From Helcobacillus massiliensis (GTDB lineage Bacteria; Actinomycetota; Actinomycetes; Actinomycetales; Dermabacteraceae), in NCBI RefSeq assembly GCF_014191425.1, contig NZ_JACHWP010000001.1, positions 930,001 to 994,000 of the forward strand: a stretch of DNA of 64,000 nucleotides. The letters are read 5' to 3'. Under the pieces are notes generated by a model, which did no database searches, was not told where the DNA came from, and saw nothing but the letters and a program-made list of their open reading frames with translations. Every line of letters begins with the position of its first letter. Positions within the stretch are counted from its first letter, which is position 1. The translations under genes and the position numbers were made by a program. Positions 36,236-43,765 of this stretch are shown piece by piece.

Positions 36236-37216
36236 TCAGACGTCGCCGTCGAACAGGCTCGTCACCGAGCCGTCATCGAAGACCGCGCGGATCGCACGGG
36301 CCAGCAGCGGTGCGATCGACAGCTGCGTGAGAGTCTCGAACTTCTTCTCCTCCGGGATCGGGAGTGTGTTGGTGCAGATGACCTCGCGGATGTCCGCGTT
36401 GCGCAGACGCTCGGTGGCGGGGTCCGAGAAGATCGGGTGGGTGGTCGCCACCACGACGGAGTTCGCGCCGTTCTCCTTCAGCGCCTCGACTGCCTGCACG
36501 ATGGTGCCGGCGGTGTCGATCATGTCGTCCACGAGGATGCAGGTCTTGCCGCTGACATTGCCGATGACGCGCTTGGCCACTGCCTGGTTCGGCTTCTTCG
36601 GGTCACGGGACTTGTGGATGAAGGCCAGCGGCACGCTGCCGAGCACCTTCGCCCACTTCTCCGCGACGGCGATGCGGCCGGCGTCCGGGGAGACCACGCA
36701 GAGGTCCTCATCGCCGTAGTGCTCCTTGACGTAGCCGGACAGGATCGGCATGGCCATCAGGTGGTCGACGGGACCGTCGAAGTAGCCCTGGACCTGAGGG
36801 GCGTGCAGGTCCACCGAGATCATGCGGTCGATGCCGGCGGTGCGGTACAGGTCGGCGACCAGGCGGGCGGAGATCGGCTCGCGGCCGCGGTGCTTCTTGT
36901 CCTGGCGCGCATACGGGTAGGACGGAGCGATCGCGGTGATGCGCTTGGCGCTGGCGCGCTTGAGGGCATCGACCATGATCAGGTGCTCGACCAGCCAGTT
37001 GTTGAGCGGCGCCGGGTGCGCCTGGAGGACGAAGACGTCCGCACCTCGCACGCTTTCGCCGTAGCGCACGTAGATCTCGCCGTTGGCGAAGTCCCAGGCG
37101 TCCATCGGCAGGAGGTCGATGCCGAGCTCGCTCGCGACTTCCTGAGCGAGCACGGGGTGCGCCCGGCCCGCCGCAAGCACGAGGTGCTTCTCACCCTTGG
37201 TGCTGATGCCGCTCAT
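36236..37216 (-). CDS. prs: Ribose-phosphate pyrophosphokinase
   Basis: A 326-residue class I PRPP synthetase. Visible motifs are the regulatory flexible segment around YPYARQDKKHRGREPISARL, the metal and ribose-phosphate region VSVDLHAPQVQGYFDGPVDH, VVSPDAGRIAVAEKWA, and the PRPP loop LVDDMIDTAGTIVQAVEAL (about residues 225-243). It makes PRPP for nucleotide, His and Trp synthesis. The ATG overlaps the glmU stop, forming the glmU-prs pair common in actinobacteria. Confidence 0.96.
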   Translation of the reverse strand: MSGISTKGEKHLVLAAGRAHPVLAQEVASELGIDLLPMDAWDFANGEIYVRYGESVRGADVFVLQAHPAPLNNWLVEHLIMVDALKRASAKRITAIAPSYPYARQDKKHRGREPISARLVADLYRTAGIDRMISVDLHAPQVQGYFDGPVDHLMAMPILSGYVKEHYGDEDLCVVSPDAGRIAVAEKWAKVLGSVPLAFIHKSRDPKKPNQAVAKRVIGNVSGKTCILVDDMIDTAGTIVQAVEALKENGANSVVVATTHPIFSDPATERLRNADIREVICTNTLPIPEEKKFETLTQLSIAPLLARAIRAVFDDGSVTSLFDGDV

Positions 37217-38694
37217 TTCTTCTCCTCAGTTCCGTTCTCGGTGGATGTGTCGGTCGGCGTGGAGTGCGATGCACGAGCCGCTGCGGCGGCATCGGCTGCC
37301 GCGGTGCCGGCGCGGTTCTTCAGGGTCCATCCTTCCAGCGTACGCTGGGAGACGGTGTTGATGGCGAGGTCACCGGGGGCGACGTCCTCCAAGACGGTGG
37401 TGCCGGCGCCGGTGGCGGCGCCGTCGCCGATGGTGACCGGAGCGATGAGCACGTTGTCGCTGCCGACGCGCACATGCTTGCCGACCACGGTGCGGTGCTT
37501 GTTGACGCCGTCGTAGTTGGCGAAGATCGTGGCTGCGCCGATGTTGGTGCCCTCACCGATCTGGGCATCACCCACGTAGGACAGGTGCGGCACCTTGGCG
37601 CCGTCGCCGATCTGCGCGTTCTTCGTTTCGCAGAAGCCGCCGATCTTGCCGGCGGCGCCGAGCACGGTGCCGGGTCGGAGATAGGTGAAGGGGCCGACGG
37701 AGGCGCCCTCACCGATGGAGGCTCCGCTGCCGTGGGTGCGGACCACGCAGGCGCCGTCGCCGACGGTGATGTCGGTGAGCGTGGAGTCGGGGCCGATCTC
37801 GCAGTCCGCGCCGATGGCGGTGGTGCCGTGCAGTTGGACGCCGGGGCGGATGACGGTGTCGGCGCCGATGGTGACGGTGCTGTCGATCCAGGTGGTCTCC
37901 GGGTCCACGATGCCGACGCCGGCGCGCATGTGGCGCTCCAGGATCCGTCGGTTCATCTCGCGGGCCAGCTGGGAGAGCTGTACGCGGTCGTTGGCGCCCT
38001 CGACCTGGTCGATGTCGTCGATCGGGTGAGCGCAGACGCGGTGGCCGAGCTCCCGGGCGATGCCGAGGACATCGGTCAGGTACATCTCGCCCTGGGCGTT
38101 ATCGGTGGTGACGCGGGCGAGCGCGGTGCGCAGGAGGTCGAGGTCGAAGGCGTAGATGCCGGAGTTGATCTCCGTGATCGCGCGCTGCTCCTCGGTCGCG
38201 TCCTTGTGTTCGACGATGCCGAGGACGTCGCCGCCGTCGGACTCGCGCAGGATGCGGCCGTAGCCGGTGGGGTCCTCGAGGTGAGCGGTGAGGACGGAGA
38301 CCTTGGCGCCGGAGCCGGCGTGCGCTTCCATGAGTGCGCGGAGGGTGTCGCCCTGCAGGAGGGGGACGTCGCCGTAGGTGACGAGGACGGTGCCGGTCTC
38401 CGCGGCGACCTGCTCGAGGCCGCACTGCACGGCGCGCCCGGTGCCGGGGATCTCGTCCTGGTCGGCGATCTTCACCTGGGGTGCGTGCTCGGCGAGATGG
38501 CCGACCACCTGCTCGCGTTCGTGCCGCACCACGGCGACGACCTCTGGGGTGCCCGTCTCACCGGCCGCGCCGATGGCGTGCACGAGCATCGACTGCCCGC
38601 ACACGGGGTGGAGGACTTTCGGAAGCTTGGACTTCATTCGAGTGCCGGCCCCTGCTGCGAGGACGACGACTGCTGCTGGCGTCTGAGAGTCCAC
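37213..38694 (-). CDS. glmU: Bifunctional GlmU (GlcNAc-1-P uridyltransferase / GlcN-1-P acetyltransferase)
   Basis: A 493-residue protein. The N-terminal nucleotidyltransferase begins VLAAGAGTRMKSKLPKVLH and holds TYGDVPLLQ; the C-terminal left-handed beta helix starts near residue 255 and contains SYVGDAQIGEGTNIGAATIF and ANYDGVNKHRT. It makes UDP-GlcNAc for peptidoglycan. The start is GTG 38694, after GAAGGAG at good spacing. The last 30 residues are a low-complexity tail. tRNA-Gln lies 62 nt upstream on the same strand and may be cotranscribed. Confidence 0.96.
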   Translation of the reverse strand: MDSQTPAAVVVLAAGAGTRMKSKLPKVLHPVCGQSMLVHAIGAAGETGTPEVVAVVRHEREQVVGHLAEHAPQVKIADQDEIPGTGRAVQCGLEQVAAETGTVLVTYGDVPLLQGDTLRALMEAHAGSGAKVSVLTAHLEDPTGYGRILRESDGGDVLGIVEHKDATEEQRAITEINSGIYAFDLDLLRTALARVTTDNAQGEMYLTDVLGIARELGHRVCAHPIDDIDQVEGANDRVQLSQLAREMNRRILERHMRAGVGIVDPETTWIDSTVTIGADTVIRPGVQLHGTTAIGADCEIGPDSTLTDITVGDGACVVRTHGSGASIGEGASVGPFTYLRPGTVLGAAGKIGGFCETKNAQIGDGAKVPHLSYVGDAQIGEGTNIGAATIFANYDGVNKHRTVVGKHVRVGSDNVLIAPVTIGDGAATGAGTTVLEDVAPGDLAINTVSQRTLEGWTLKNRAGTAAADAAAAARASHSTPTDTSTENGTEEKK

Positions 38695-38756
38695 TCAATG
38701 GCTCCTTCGGATGGCCTTCATCGGTTGGCGGCGACGCGATCTGCAGATCACTGCCG

Positions 38757-38828
38757 TTCCGCGACCAGGAATCGAACCTGGAATCTCAGAACCAAAATCT
38801 GATGTGTTGCCGATTACACCATCGCGGA
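38757..38828 (-). tRNA. tRNA-Gln (anticodon TTG)
   Basis: A 72-nt cloverleaf: acceptor TCCGCGA / TCGCGGA, D stem GTGT / ACAC, anticodon stem TCAGA / TCTGA with loop TTTTGGT (anticodon TTG), T arm CCAGG-TTCGATT-CCTGG and discriminator A. CCA is not encoded. It lies just upstream of glmU, as in other actinobacteria. Confidence 0.95.
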
Positions 38829-38850
38829 TGACCCGTAGGGGACGCTCCCG

Positions 38851-38856
38851 ATCCTA
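38851..38856 (-). promoter_or_regulatory. -10 upstream of tRNA-Gln
   Basis: TAGGAT on the minus strand, 22 nt before the tRNA 5' end. No convincing -35 is visible at 17 nt. Confidence 0.4.
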
Positions 38857-39001
38857 AGCCTCGGCCTGTCCATTCGCTTAATCTGCCGAGCCGGGATGTG
38901 TGAGACTTGGGGTCGCCTCCGACACCGACGGCGGACCCCGCGCGGGCCGCCTGGACCGGCAGCCGTCGGAAGAGACCCGACGAGACGAGGAGACGCAGAC
39001 G

Positions 39002-39535
39002 ATGACAGCTGAGCGCCCCGCGATGGACGAGGTGGACCGCATCGTCCGGGCCTGGCAGCAGCTGCAGCCCGATCTCAACTCCACTCCCCTGCACGTGTTC
39101 TCCCGCATCTCCCGCATCGCGTGGATCCAGGAGAACCTGCGGCGCGATGTCTTCGCGAAGGTCGGCCTGGACGGCTGGGAGTTCGACGTCCTCTCCGCAC
39201 TGCGCCGCGCCGGCGACCCGTTCCAGCTCACTCCCCGACTGCTGATCCAGGAGACCCTGGTGACCTCCGGGACCATGACCACCCGGCTCGACAAGCTGCA
39301 GGCGCGGGGCCTGGTGACGCGGGCCCGCGCCCCCGAGGACGGCCGCAGCGTGGTGGTGCAGCTGTCGGCGGAGGGCATCCGCCTGGCCGATGAGGCGATC
39401 AGTGCGCTGATGGACGCCGAACAGGAGTTCCTCGACGCCCTGCCCGCGGGCGCGCAGGAGCAGATGGGCGATGCTCTGCGCAGTCTTCTGCTCGCGCTGG
39501 AGGCGCCGGCGGACGCCGAGGACCCGTCGGCCTGA
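39002..39535 (+). CDS. MarR-family transcriptional regulator
   Basis: A 177-residue protein with a MarR winged helix: helices around GWEFDVLSALRRAGDPFQL, recognition helix region TLVTSGTMTTRLDKLQARG and the wing TRARAPEDGRSVVVQLSAEG (about residues 95-125). Helical N- and C-termini form the dimer. ATG 39002 has a GAGGAGA ribosome site; the longer frame to 38900 was rejected. Its ligand is unknown. It lies 139 nt upstream of the SPFH cassette on the same strand, so it could regulate or be unrelated to it. Confidence 0.88.
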   Translation: MTAERPAMDEVDRIVRAWQQLQPDLNSTPLHVFSRISRIAWIQENLRRDVFAKVGLDGWEFDVLSALRRAGDPFQLTPRLLIQETLVTSGTMTTRLDKLQARGLVTRARAPEDGRSVVVQLSAEGIRLADEAISALMDAEQEFLDALPAGAQEQMGDALRSLLLALEAPADAEDPSA

Positions 39536-39594
39536 CCTCCGTGACGTCTCCGTCGAGCCCGGGTGGGGACCCCTCCCCCGGCTGACACGCAGGT

Positions 39595-39635
39595 GGGCGC
39601 CGTCGGCTGTGCTTGGATTGTCTGCAGCGGCGCCC
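39595..39635 (+). promoter_or_regulatory. Inverted repeat before the SPFH gene
   Basis: GGGCGCCG and CGGCGCCC are separated by 25 nt, 60 nt past the marR stop and 40 nt before the SPFH gene. It could be a weak terminator of marR or an operator. There is no U-tract after it. Confidence 0.3.
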
Positions 39636-39674
39636 GTCACATCGGCGCTGAACCATCCACTTCAGGAGGACCTC

Positions 39675-40925
39675 ATGGGCTTCATCCAGGCATTCACCGG
39701 CGCACTCGGCGGCACCTTCGCCGACCAGTGGCTGGACTTCCTCACCGTTCCGTCCGGCATTGCGCCGACGGCCGCTCTGTTCCCCGCCGTCTCGAAGGGC
39801 ACCAACGCCGGTCGCGGCCAGAACACCAAGGGCAGCGAGTCGATCATCTCCAACGGGTCGAAGATCGTGGTGCCGCCGGGCTACGGCCTCATCACGATGG
39901 AGGACGGCCGCACCACGGGCCTGATCACCGAGCCGGGCGGGTACATCTGGGCCTCCGGCGATCCGAACTCCCGCTCCGTGTTCGCCGGCAACGGCATCAT
40001 CGCCTCCACCGTGTCCACCACCTGGGAGCGCTTCAAGTTCGGCGGGCAGCCCGGCAGCCAGCAGCTGGCGATGTTCGTGTCGCTGAAGGAGCTGCCGAAC
40101 AACCGCTTCGGCACCCAGTCGGAGATCTACTGGGACGACCGCTACATGAACGCGCAGGTGGGCGCCGTGGCGCGCGGGTCGTACACGATGAAAATCGTGG
40201 ATCCGCTGCTGTTCGTGCACAACTGGGTCCCCGCGAGGCACCTCCAGCCGAACGCTCAGCCGTTCGACTTCACGGACATGAGCAATGACGCCGCGGACCA
40301 GCTGTTCCGCGAGGTCGTCGCCTCCCTCGCCGCAGCGTTCTCGAAGTACACCAACGACGAGGACAAGGACCACCGCATCACCCGCATCCAGCAGGATTCG
40401 ATGGGCCTCGCCCAGGCGCTCGGCGCCGCGGTGGAGGAGAACTACCGCTGGGCGGCGGACCGCGGTCTGGTGATCGTCAAGGTCGCGATGGAGTCCATCG
40501 AGTACGACGAGGACACTCGCCGCCTGCTGTCCGATGTCAAGAAGGCCGACGCCCTCTCCGGCGACCGCTCCCGCTCCTTCGCCAGCCAGGCGTTCGCGCG
40601 CGGCGTGGAGTCCGCTGGCCAGAACGGCGGCGGTGCGGGCCTGGCGATGATGGGCATGGGCGCCGGTGCGCTCGGCGGCATGGCCGCGCCAACGAACCAG
40701 ACGCCGTTCGCCGGCGCGCAGCAGGGTCAGCAGCAGGCAGCGCCCCAGCAGGACGGCGGGGCCGGTCAGGCGCAGGGCGGCCAGACTCAGGGCGGGCAGG
40801 CCGACGGGTCCCAGAGCGGCGAGGATCCCGTGGCGAAGCTCGCGCAGTTCAAGCAGATGCTCGACCAGGGCCTCATCTCCCAAGAGGACTACGACGCTGC
40901 GAAGAACCGCGCGCTCGGCCTGTGA
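39675..40925 (+). CDS. SPFH-domain protein with C-terminal SHOCT domain (YdjI-like)
   Basis: A 416-residue protein. Residues about 50-300 form an SPFH/virion-core-like domain (IVVPPGYGLITMEDGRTTG, STTWERFKFGGQPGSQQLAM, FREVVASLAAAFSKYT). Residues about 310-380 are Gly/Ala/Gln-rich, and the last 30 form a SHOCT motif (KLAQFKQMLDQGLISQEDYD). No N-terminal membrane hairpin is obvious, so it probably associates peripherally with membrane. ATG 39675 has a GGAGG site at 7 nt. The zinc-ribbon gene follows with a TGATG overlap. The layout recalls Bacillus YdjG-YdjI, linked to PspA-type membrane stress in that species. No protease motif is present. Confidence 0.8.
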   Translation: MGFIQAFTGALGGTFADQWLDFLTVPSGIAPTAALFPAVSKGTNAGRGQNTKGSESIISNGSKIVVPPGYGLITMEDGRTTGLITEPGGYIWASGDPNSRSVFAGNGIIASTVSTTWERFKFGGQPGSQQLAMFVSLKELPNNRFGTQSEIYWDDRYMNAQVGAVARGSYTMKIVDPLLFVHNWVPARHLQPNAQPFDFTDMSNDAADQLFREVVASLAAAFSKYTNDEDKDHRITRIQQDSMGLAQALGAAVEENYRWAADRGLVIVKVAMESIEYDEDTRRLLSDVKKADALSGDRSRSFASQAFARGVESAGQNGGGAGLAMMGMGAGALGGMAAPTNQTPFAGAQQGQQQAAPQQDGGAGQAQGGQTQGGQADGSQSGEDPVAKLAQFKQMLDQGLISQEDYDAAKNRALGL

Positions 40926-42241
40926 TGTCCGCCCCGTTCGATCCCAACGCCCCGCGTCCCATCCCCCAGGGAGCACACGACGCCCACCGGGTCGCCGCCG
41001 ATCCGCAGGGCGCGCCGCTGAACGGGACCGAAGCCAGTGACGAAGCGATGACGGATGTCCGCCCCGTCGGCGAGCAGGTCATCGACACCTCGCGCGGCCA
41101 GCAGAGCGGCTTCCAGAAGTGCCCCCGCTGCGGCTCCACGGAGATCGGGTACTCCCCCGTAGCGGCCGCTCTGGTGTGCACCTACTGCCGCTTCCAGTGG
41201 AACGAGGCGAACGCGGACCAGCAGTTCGGGTTCGACTCCTCCATCGGCTCCCTGCGAGGAACGGTGCACGGCTCCGGTGCTGCGAACCTGGTCGAGGACG
41301 ACTCAGTGGTGACGATCCGCTGCGCCGGCTGCGGCGCCGACGTCGTCATCGATCCGCAGCAGGCGGCTCAGGCGCGCTGCCACTGGTGCCGACAGGTGCT
41401 GAGCCTCGGCCAGCGCATCGGCAACGGCCGCATCCCGGACGCGATCCTGCCGTTCACGGTGCCGCATGAGGCGGCCGTCAAGAACATCCGCGAATTCGCC
41501 GGATCCCGGCGCGCGTTCGCCACCGCCGCCTTCAAGGAAGGGTTCCAGCCGCAGAACATCCTCGGGGTGTACATGCCGTACATGCTGGTGGATGCGACCA
41601 TGGACGTCGAGCTGCAGGGACGGGGCCAGGAGCACCTCGGCACCCGCACAGTCGGCTCCGACGACAAACGACGCACCTACTACATCGCGCAGGAGTACGA
41701 GTTCGGTCGCCGCTTCACCCTGCGCGTGGACGACCTGCCGCTCGAGTCGAACGCGGACCGCGCCCACATGAACACCGCCGTGAACACGAACAACGTGATC
41801 AATGCGGTGCAGCCGTTCGATACGAAGAACGCCGTCGCCTACAACCCGAACTACCTCAGCGGATTCACCTCGGAGCGGCGCGACACGAACATCGCCGACC
41901 TCGGCGGAGAAGCGGCCGACGGCTTCCTGTCCATCGCCCGCGCCCGCGCCTCCGGCATGCTGCCGCTGTACGACCGCGGTGTGGTCTGGGAGCGGGAGGG
42001 ACTGGACGTGCACGGCAGCCGTTGGGTGTCGATCTATCTGCCGGTGTGGCTGTACAGCCACATGGAGCAGCGGTCCGACGGCAGCCAGTTCGTTCACTAC
42101 ATCGCCGTGAACGGCCGCACGGGGCGCACCATGGGCTCCGTCCCCGTGTCGCAGGGCAAGCTGATCGCCGTGTCCGCGCTCGCCTCCCTCGGCGGGCTGG
42201 TGCTGGGCTTCCTTGCGCCGCTTGTCGCCAATGTCTTCTGA
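40925..42241 (+). CDS. Zinc-ribbon membrane-anchored protein (TFIIB-type)
   Basis: A 438-residue protein. It carries two four-Cys zinc ribbons: C66-x2-C69 ... C85-x2-C88, and C133-x2-C136 ... C152-x2-C155. A long mixed alpha/beta region (about 165-400) follows, with YMPYMLVDATMDVELQGRGQ and WVSIYLPVWLYSHMEQ, then a single C-terminal membrane segment (about 415-436). It resembles the family annotated as TFIIB-type zinc-ribbon proteins next to SPFH genes; the cytoplasmic ribbons and tail anchor suggest a membrane adaptor. ATG 40925 overlaps the SPFH stop; GTG 40922 is an alternative. Confidence 0.8.
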   Translation: MSAPFDPNAPRPIPQGAHDAHRVAADPQGAPLNGTEASDEAMTDVRPVGEQVIDTSRGQQSGFQKCPRCGSTEIGYSPVAAALVCTYCRFQWNEANADQQFGFDSSIGSLRGTVHGSGAANLVEDDSVVTIRCAGCGADVVIDPQQAAQARCHWCRQVLSLGQRIGNGRIPDAILPFTVPHEAAVKNIREFAGSRRAFATAAFKEGFQPQNILGVYMPYMLVDATMDVELQGRGQEHLGTRTVGSDDKRRTYYIAQEYEFGRRFTLRVDDLPLESNADRAHMNTAVNTNNVINAVQPFDTKNAVAYNPNYLSGFTSERRDTNIADLGGEAADGFLSIARARASGMLPLYDRGVVWEREGLDVHGSRWVSIYLPVWLYSHMEQRSDGSQFVHYIAVNGRTGRTMGSVPVSQGKLIAVSALASLGGLVLGFLAPLVANVF

Positions 42242-42255
42242 GAAGGACACCGACG

Positions 42256-42516
42256 ATGAACGAAGCGATCAGCTACATCCTGTTCCCGCTCGGCGGCATG
42301 CTGCTGGTGGGGCTCACGGTGTACTTCGCGATCTACCAGTACTACCGCAACACCGATAAGTCCTACGAGTTCGAAACTCAGACCAGTGTCGAAGTGGTCG
42401 ATGTGCAGATGTACGATCGGCCCACTCGCCGCTACGACAGTCTGCGTTCACGCATGATGAACGGGCACAACACGCTGGATCATCGGCAGCGGGTGCGGCG
42501 CGTTCCCCTGAAGTGA
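42256..42516 (+). CDS. Small single-pass membrane protein
   Basis: An 86-residue protein with one membrane segment near the N-terminus (residues about 8-26, ILFPLGGMLLVGLTVYFAI) and a basic, Tyr/Arg-rich cytoplasmic tail (YDRPTRRYDSLRSRMMNG). An AGAAGGA ribosome site precedes the ATG, 14 nt after the zinc-ribbon gene, so it is probably the third gene of the cassette. I do not recognise the family. It ends 21 nt before the convergent alkB gene with no hairpin between. Confidence 0.75.
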   Translation: MNEAISYILFPLGGMLLVGLTVYFAIYQYYRNTDKSYEFETQTSVEVVDVQMYDRPTRRYDSLRSRMMNGHNTLDHRQRVRRVPLK

Positions 42517-42537
42517 TGGTCCACGACGCGGTGATGC

Positions 42538-43209
42538 TCAGCCGCTGAGGCCGGTGACCCGCATCGTGATGTTGATGCGGCCGCTGGTGAGGCCGCATCC
42601 GTCGGGCGCGGTGCCCGCCCGGGTGCCGAGCACACCGTGGAATGCGAGCCTGGACGGCCCTCCGAACACGAACAGGTCGCCCGAACGCAGCTCAAGGTCC
42701 TGATAGGGCCGGTTTCGGGTCTCGGTGTTCCCGAAGCGGAAGCGGCAGGAATCACCGATGGACAGGGACACCACCGGGTCGTCGGCCTTTTCGTCCTTGT
42801 CCTGGTGCATGCCCATCCGGGCGGTGGAGTCGTAGAAGTTCACCAGGGCGGTGTCGGGGCGGTAGCGGACCGCGGCGCTCTCGTCCCCGGTGGCGGTGGT
42901 GAGGGCGCGCCGACCCAGCCGCCCCATCCAGTCGGGGAAGTCGAGCACGCGGCGCCCGTTGACGTCCACGGCCTCCCGCGTGTAGCCAGTGGGGCGCCAA
43001 TGCCACCCGAGGCAGACGGTGCGCACGCTCATCGGGTTTCCGCGGATCGTGGTGGAGTGCAGGGGCACCGGTCCCTCGACCCACCGATGGAACTGGCCGA
43101 CGATCCAGCGCTGCTGCTCCAGGGTGAGGAACCCGGGCACGAAGTGGGCACCCGGCGGCAGCTCCGGAATCGGGCGCTGCACGAGCTCGTCCCCGAACAG
43201 GGGGTCCAT
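42538..43209 (-). CDS. alkB: AlkB-type 2OG-Fe(II) DNA dealkylase
   Basis: A 223-residue protein with the AlkB dioxygenase core: iron ligands in MGMHQDKDE (H-x-D), the distal His in SRLAFHGVLG and the 2-oxoglutarate Arg motif RINITMR near the C-terminus. PVPLHSTTIRGNPMSVRTVC is the nucleotide-recognition region. It oxidatively removes methyl groups such as 1-meA and 3-meC. ATG 43209 overlaps the ogt stop (TGATG), giving a two-gene direct-reversal repair unit with ogt. The longer frame to 43305 was rejected. Confidence 0.92.
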   Translation of the reverse strand: MDPLFGDELVQRPIPELPPGAHFVPGFLTLEQQRWIVGQFHRWVEGPVPLHSTTIRGNPMSVRTVCLGWHWRPTGYTREAVDVNGRRVLDFPDWMGRLGRRALTTATGDESAAVRYRPDTALVNFYDSTARMGMHQDKDEKADDPVVSLSIGDSCRFRFGNTETRNRPYQDLELRSGDLFVFGGPSRLAFHGVLGTRAGTAPDGCGLTSGRINITMRVTGLSG

Positions 43210-43724
43210 CAGCGGCCCGATTCGAGGTCCAGCAGCATCCGCTTCGCTTCGAGCCCGCCGCGGTAGCCGCCGAGCGACCCGTCGGCGCGCAGCACGCGGT
43301 GGCATGGCACCAGAATGGGGAGAGGGTTGGAGCCGCAGGCGGAGCCGATTGCGCGGGTCGCCCTCGGGCGGCCGACGGAATCGGCGACCTGCGTGTAGGT
43401 GCGGGTGGTGCCGTAGGGGATCTGCGCGAGGTGGTTATGAACGGCGCGGCGCAGCTCCGTGGTGGCCGGTGGTGCCAGCGGCACGGTGAATCCTCTGCGC
43501 TCACCCGCGAAGAACTCGGCGAGCTCCGCTTCGGCGCGCTCGAGGTGGTGAGCGGCCGACGGGTGCTGCCCGCTGCTGGGTGCGCAGTCCCGCTGGGGCG
43601 ATGAACGGTCGGCGTCGCGGGGGACGTCGAGGTCCGCCTCGAAGCTGACGGCGCTGACGCCGCGGTCAGTAGCGGTCAGCAGCAGGCGCCCCAGGGGCGA
43701 ATCGATTACGCGCTCAGCAGTCAT
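43209..43724 (-). CDS. ogt: Methylated-DNA-[protein]-cysteine S-methyltransferase
   Basis: A 171-residue protein starting IDSPLGRLLLTAT and containing the PCHRV active site (VPCHRVLRADGSLGGYRGG), with the winged-helix segment IPYGTTRTYTQVADSVGRP. It transfers O6-methyl groups from guanine to its own Cys. I choose ATG 43724 because a -10 (CACAAT) sits exactly 6 nt before it; ATG 43766, overlapping the ABC-F stop, is the alternative and would add 14 residues. It lies directly downstream of the ABC-F gene. Confidence 0.9.
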   Translation of the reverse strand: MTAERVIDSPLGRLLLTATDRGVSAVSFEADLDVPRDADRSSPQRDCAPSSGQHPSAAHHLERAEAELAEFFAGERRGFTVPLAPPATTELRRAVHNHLAQIPYGTTRTYTQVADSVGRPRATRAIGSACGSNPLPILVPCHRVLRADGSLGGYRGGLEAKRMLLDLESGR

Positions 43725-43730
43725 GCGCCC

Positions 43731-43736
43731 ATTGTG
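43731..43736 (-). promoter_or_regulatory. -10 of a leaderless ogt promoter
   Basis: CACAAT on the minus strand, then GGGCGC, then ATG 43724. It matches base for base the serC -10 (CACAAT) and nearly its 6-nt spacer (GGGTGC). Confidence 0.5.
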
Positions 43737-43765
43737 CCAGCCGGCCTCGCCCGTGGCCGCGTCCA

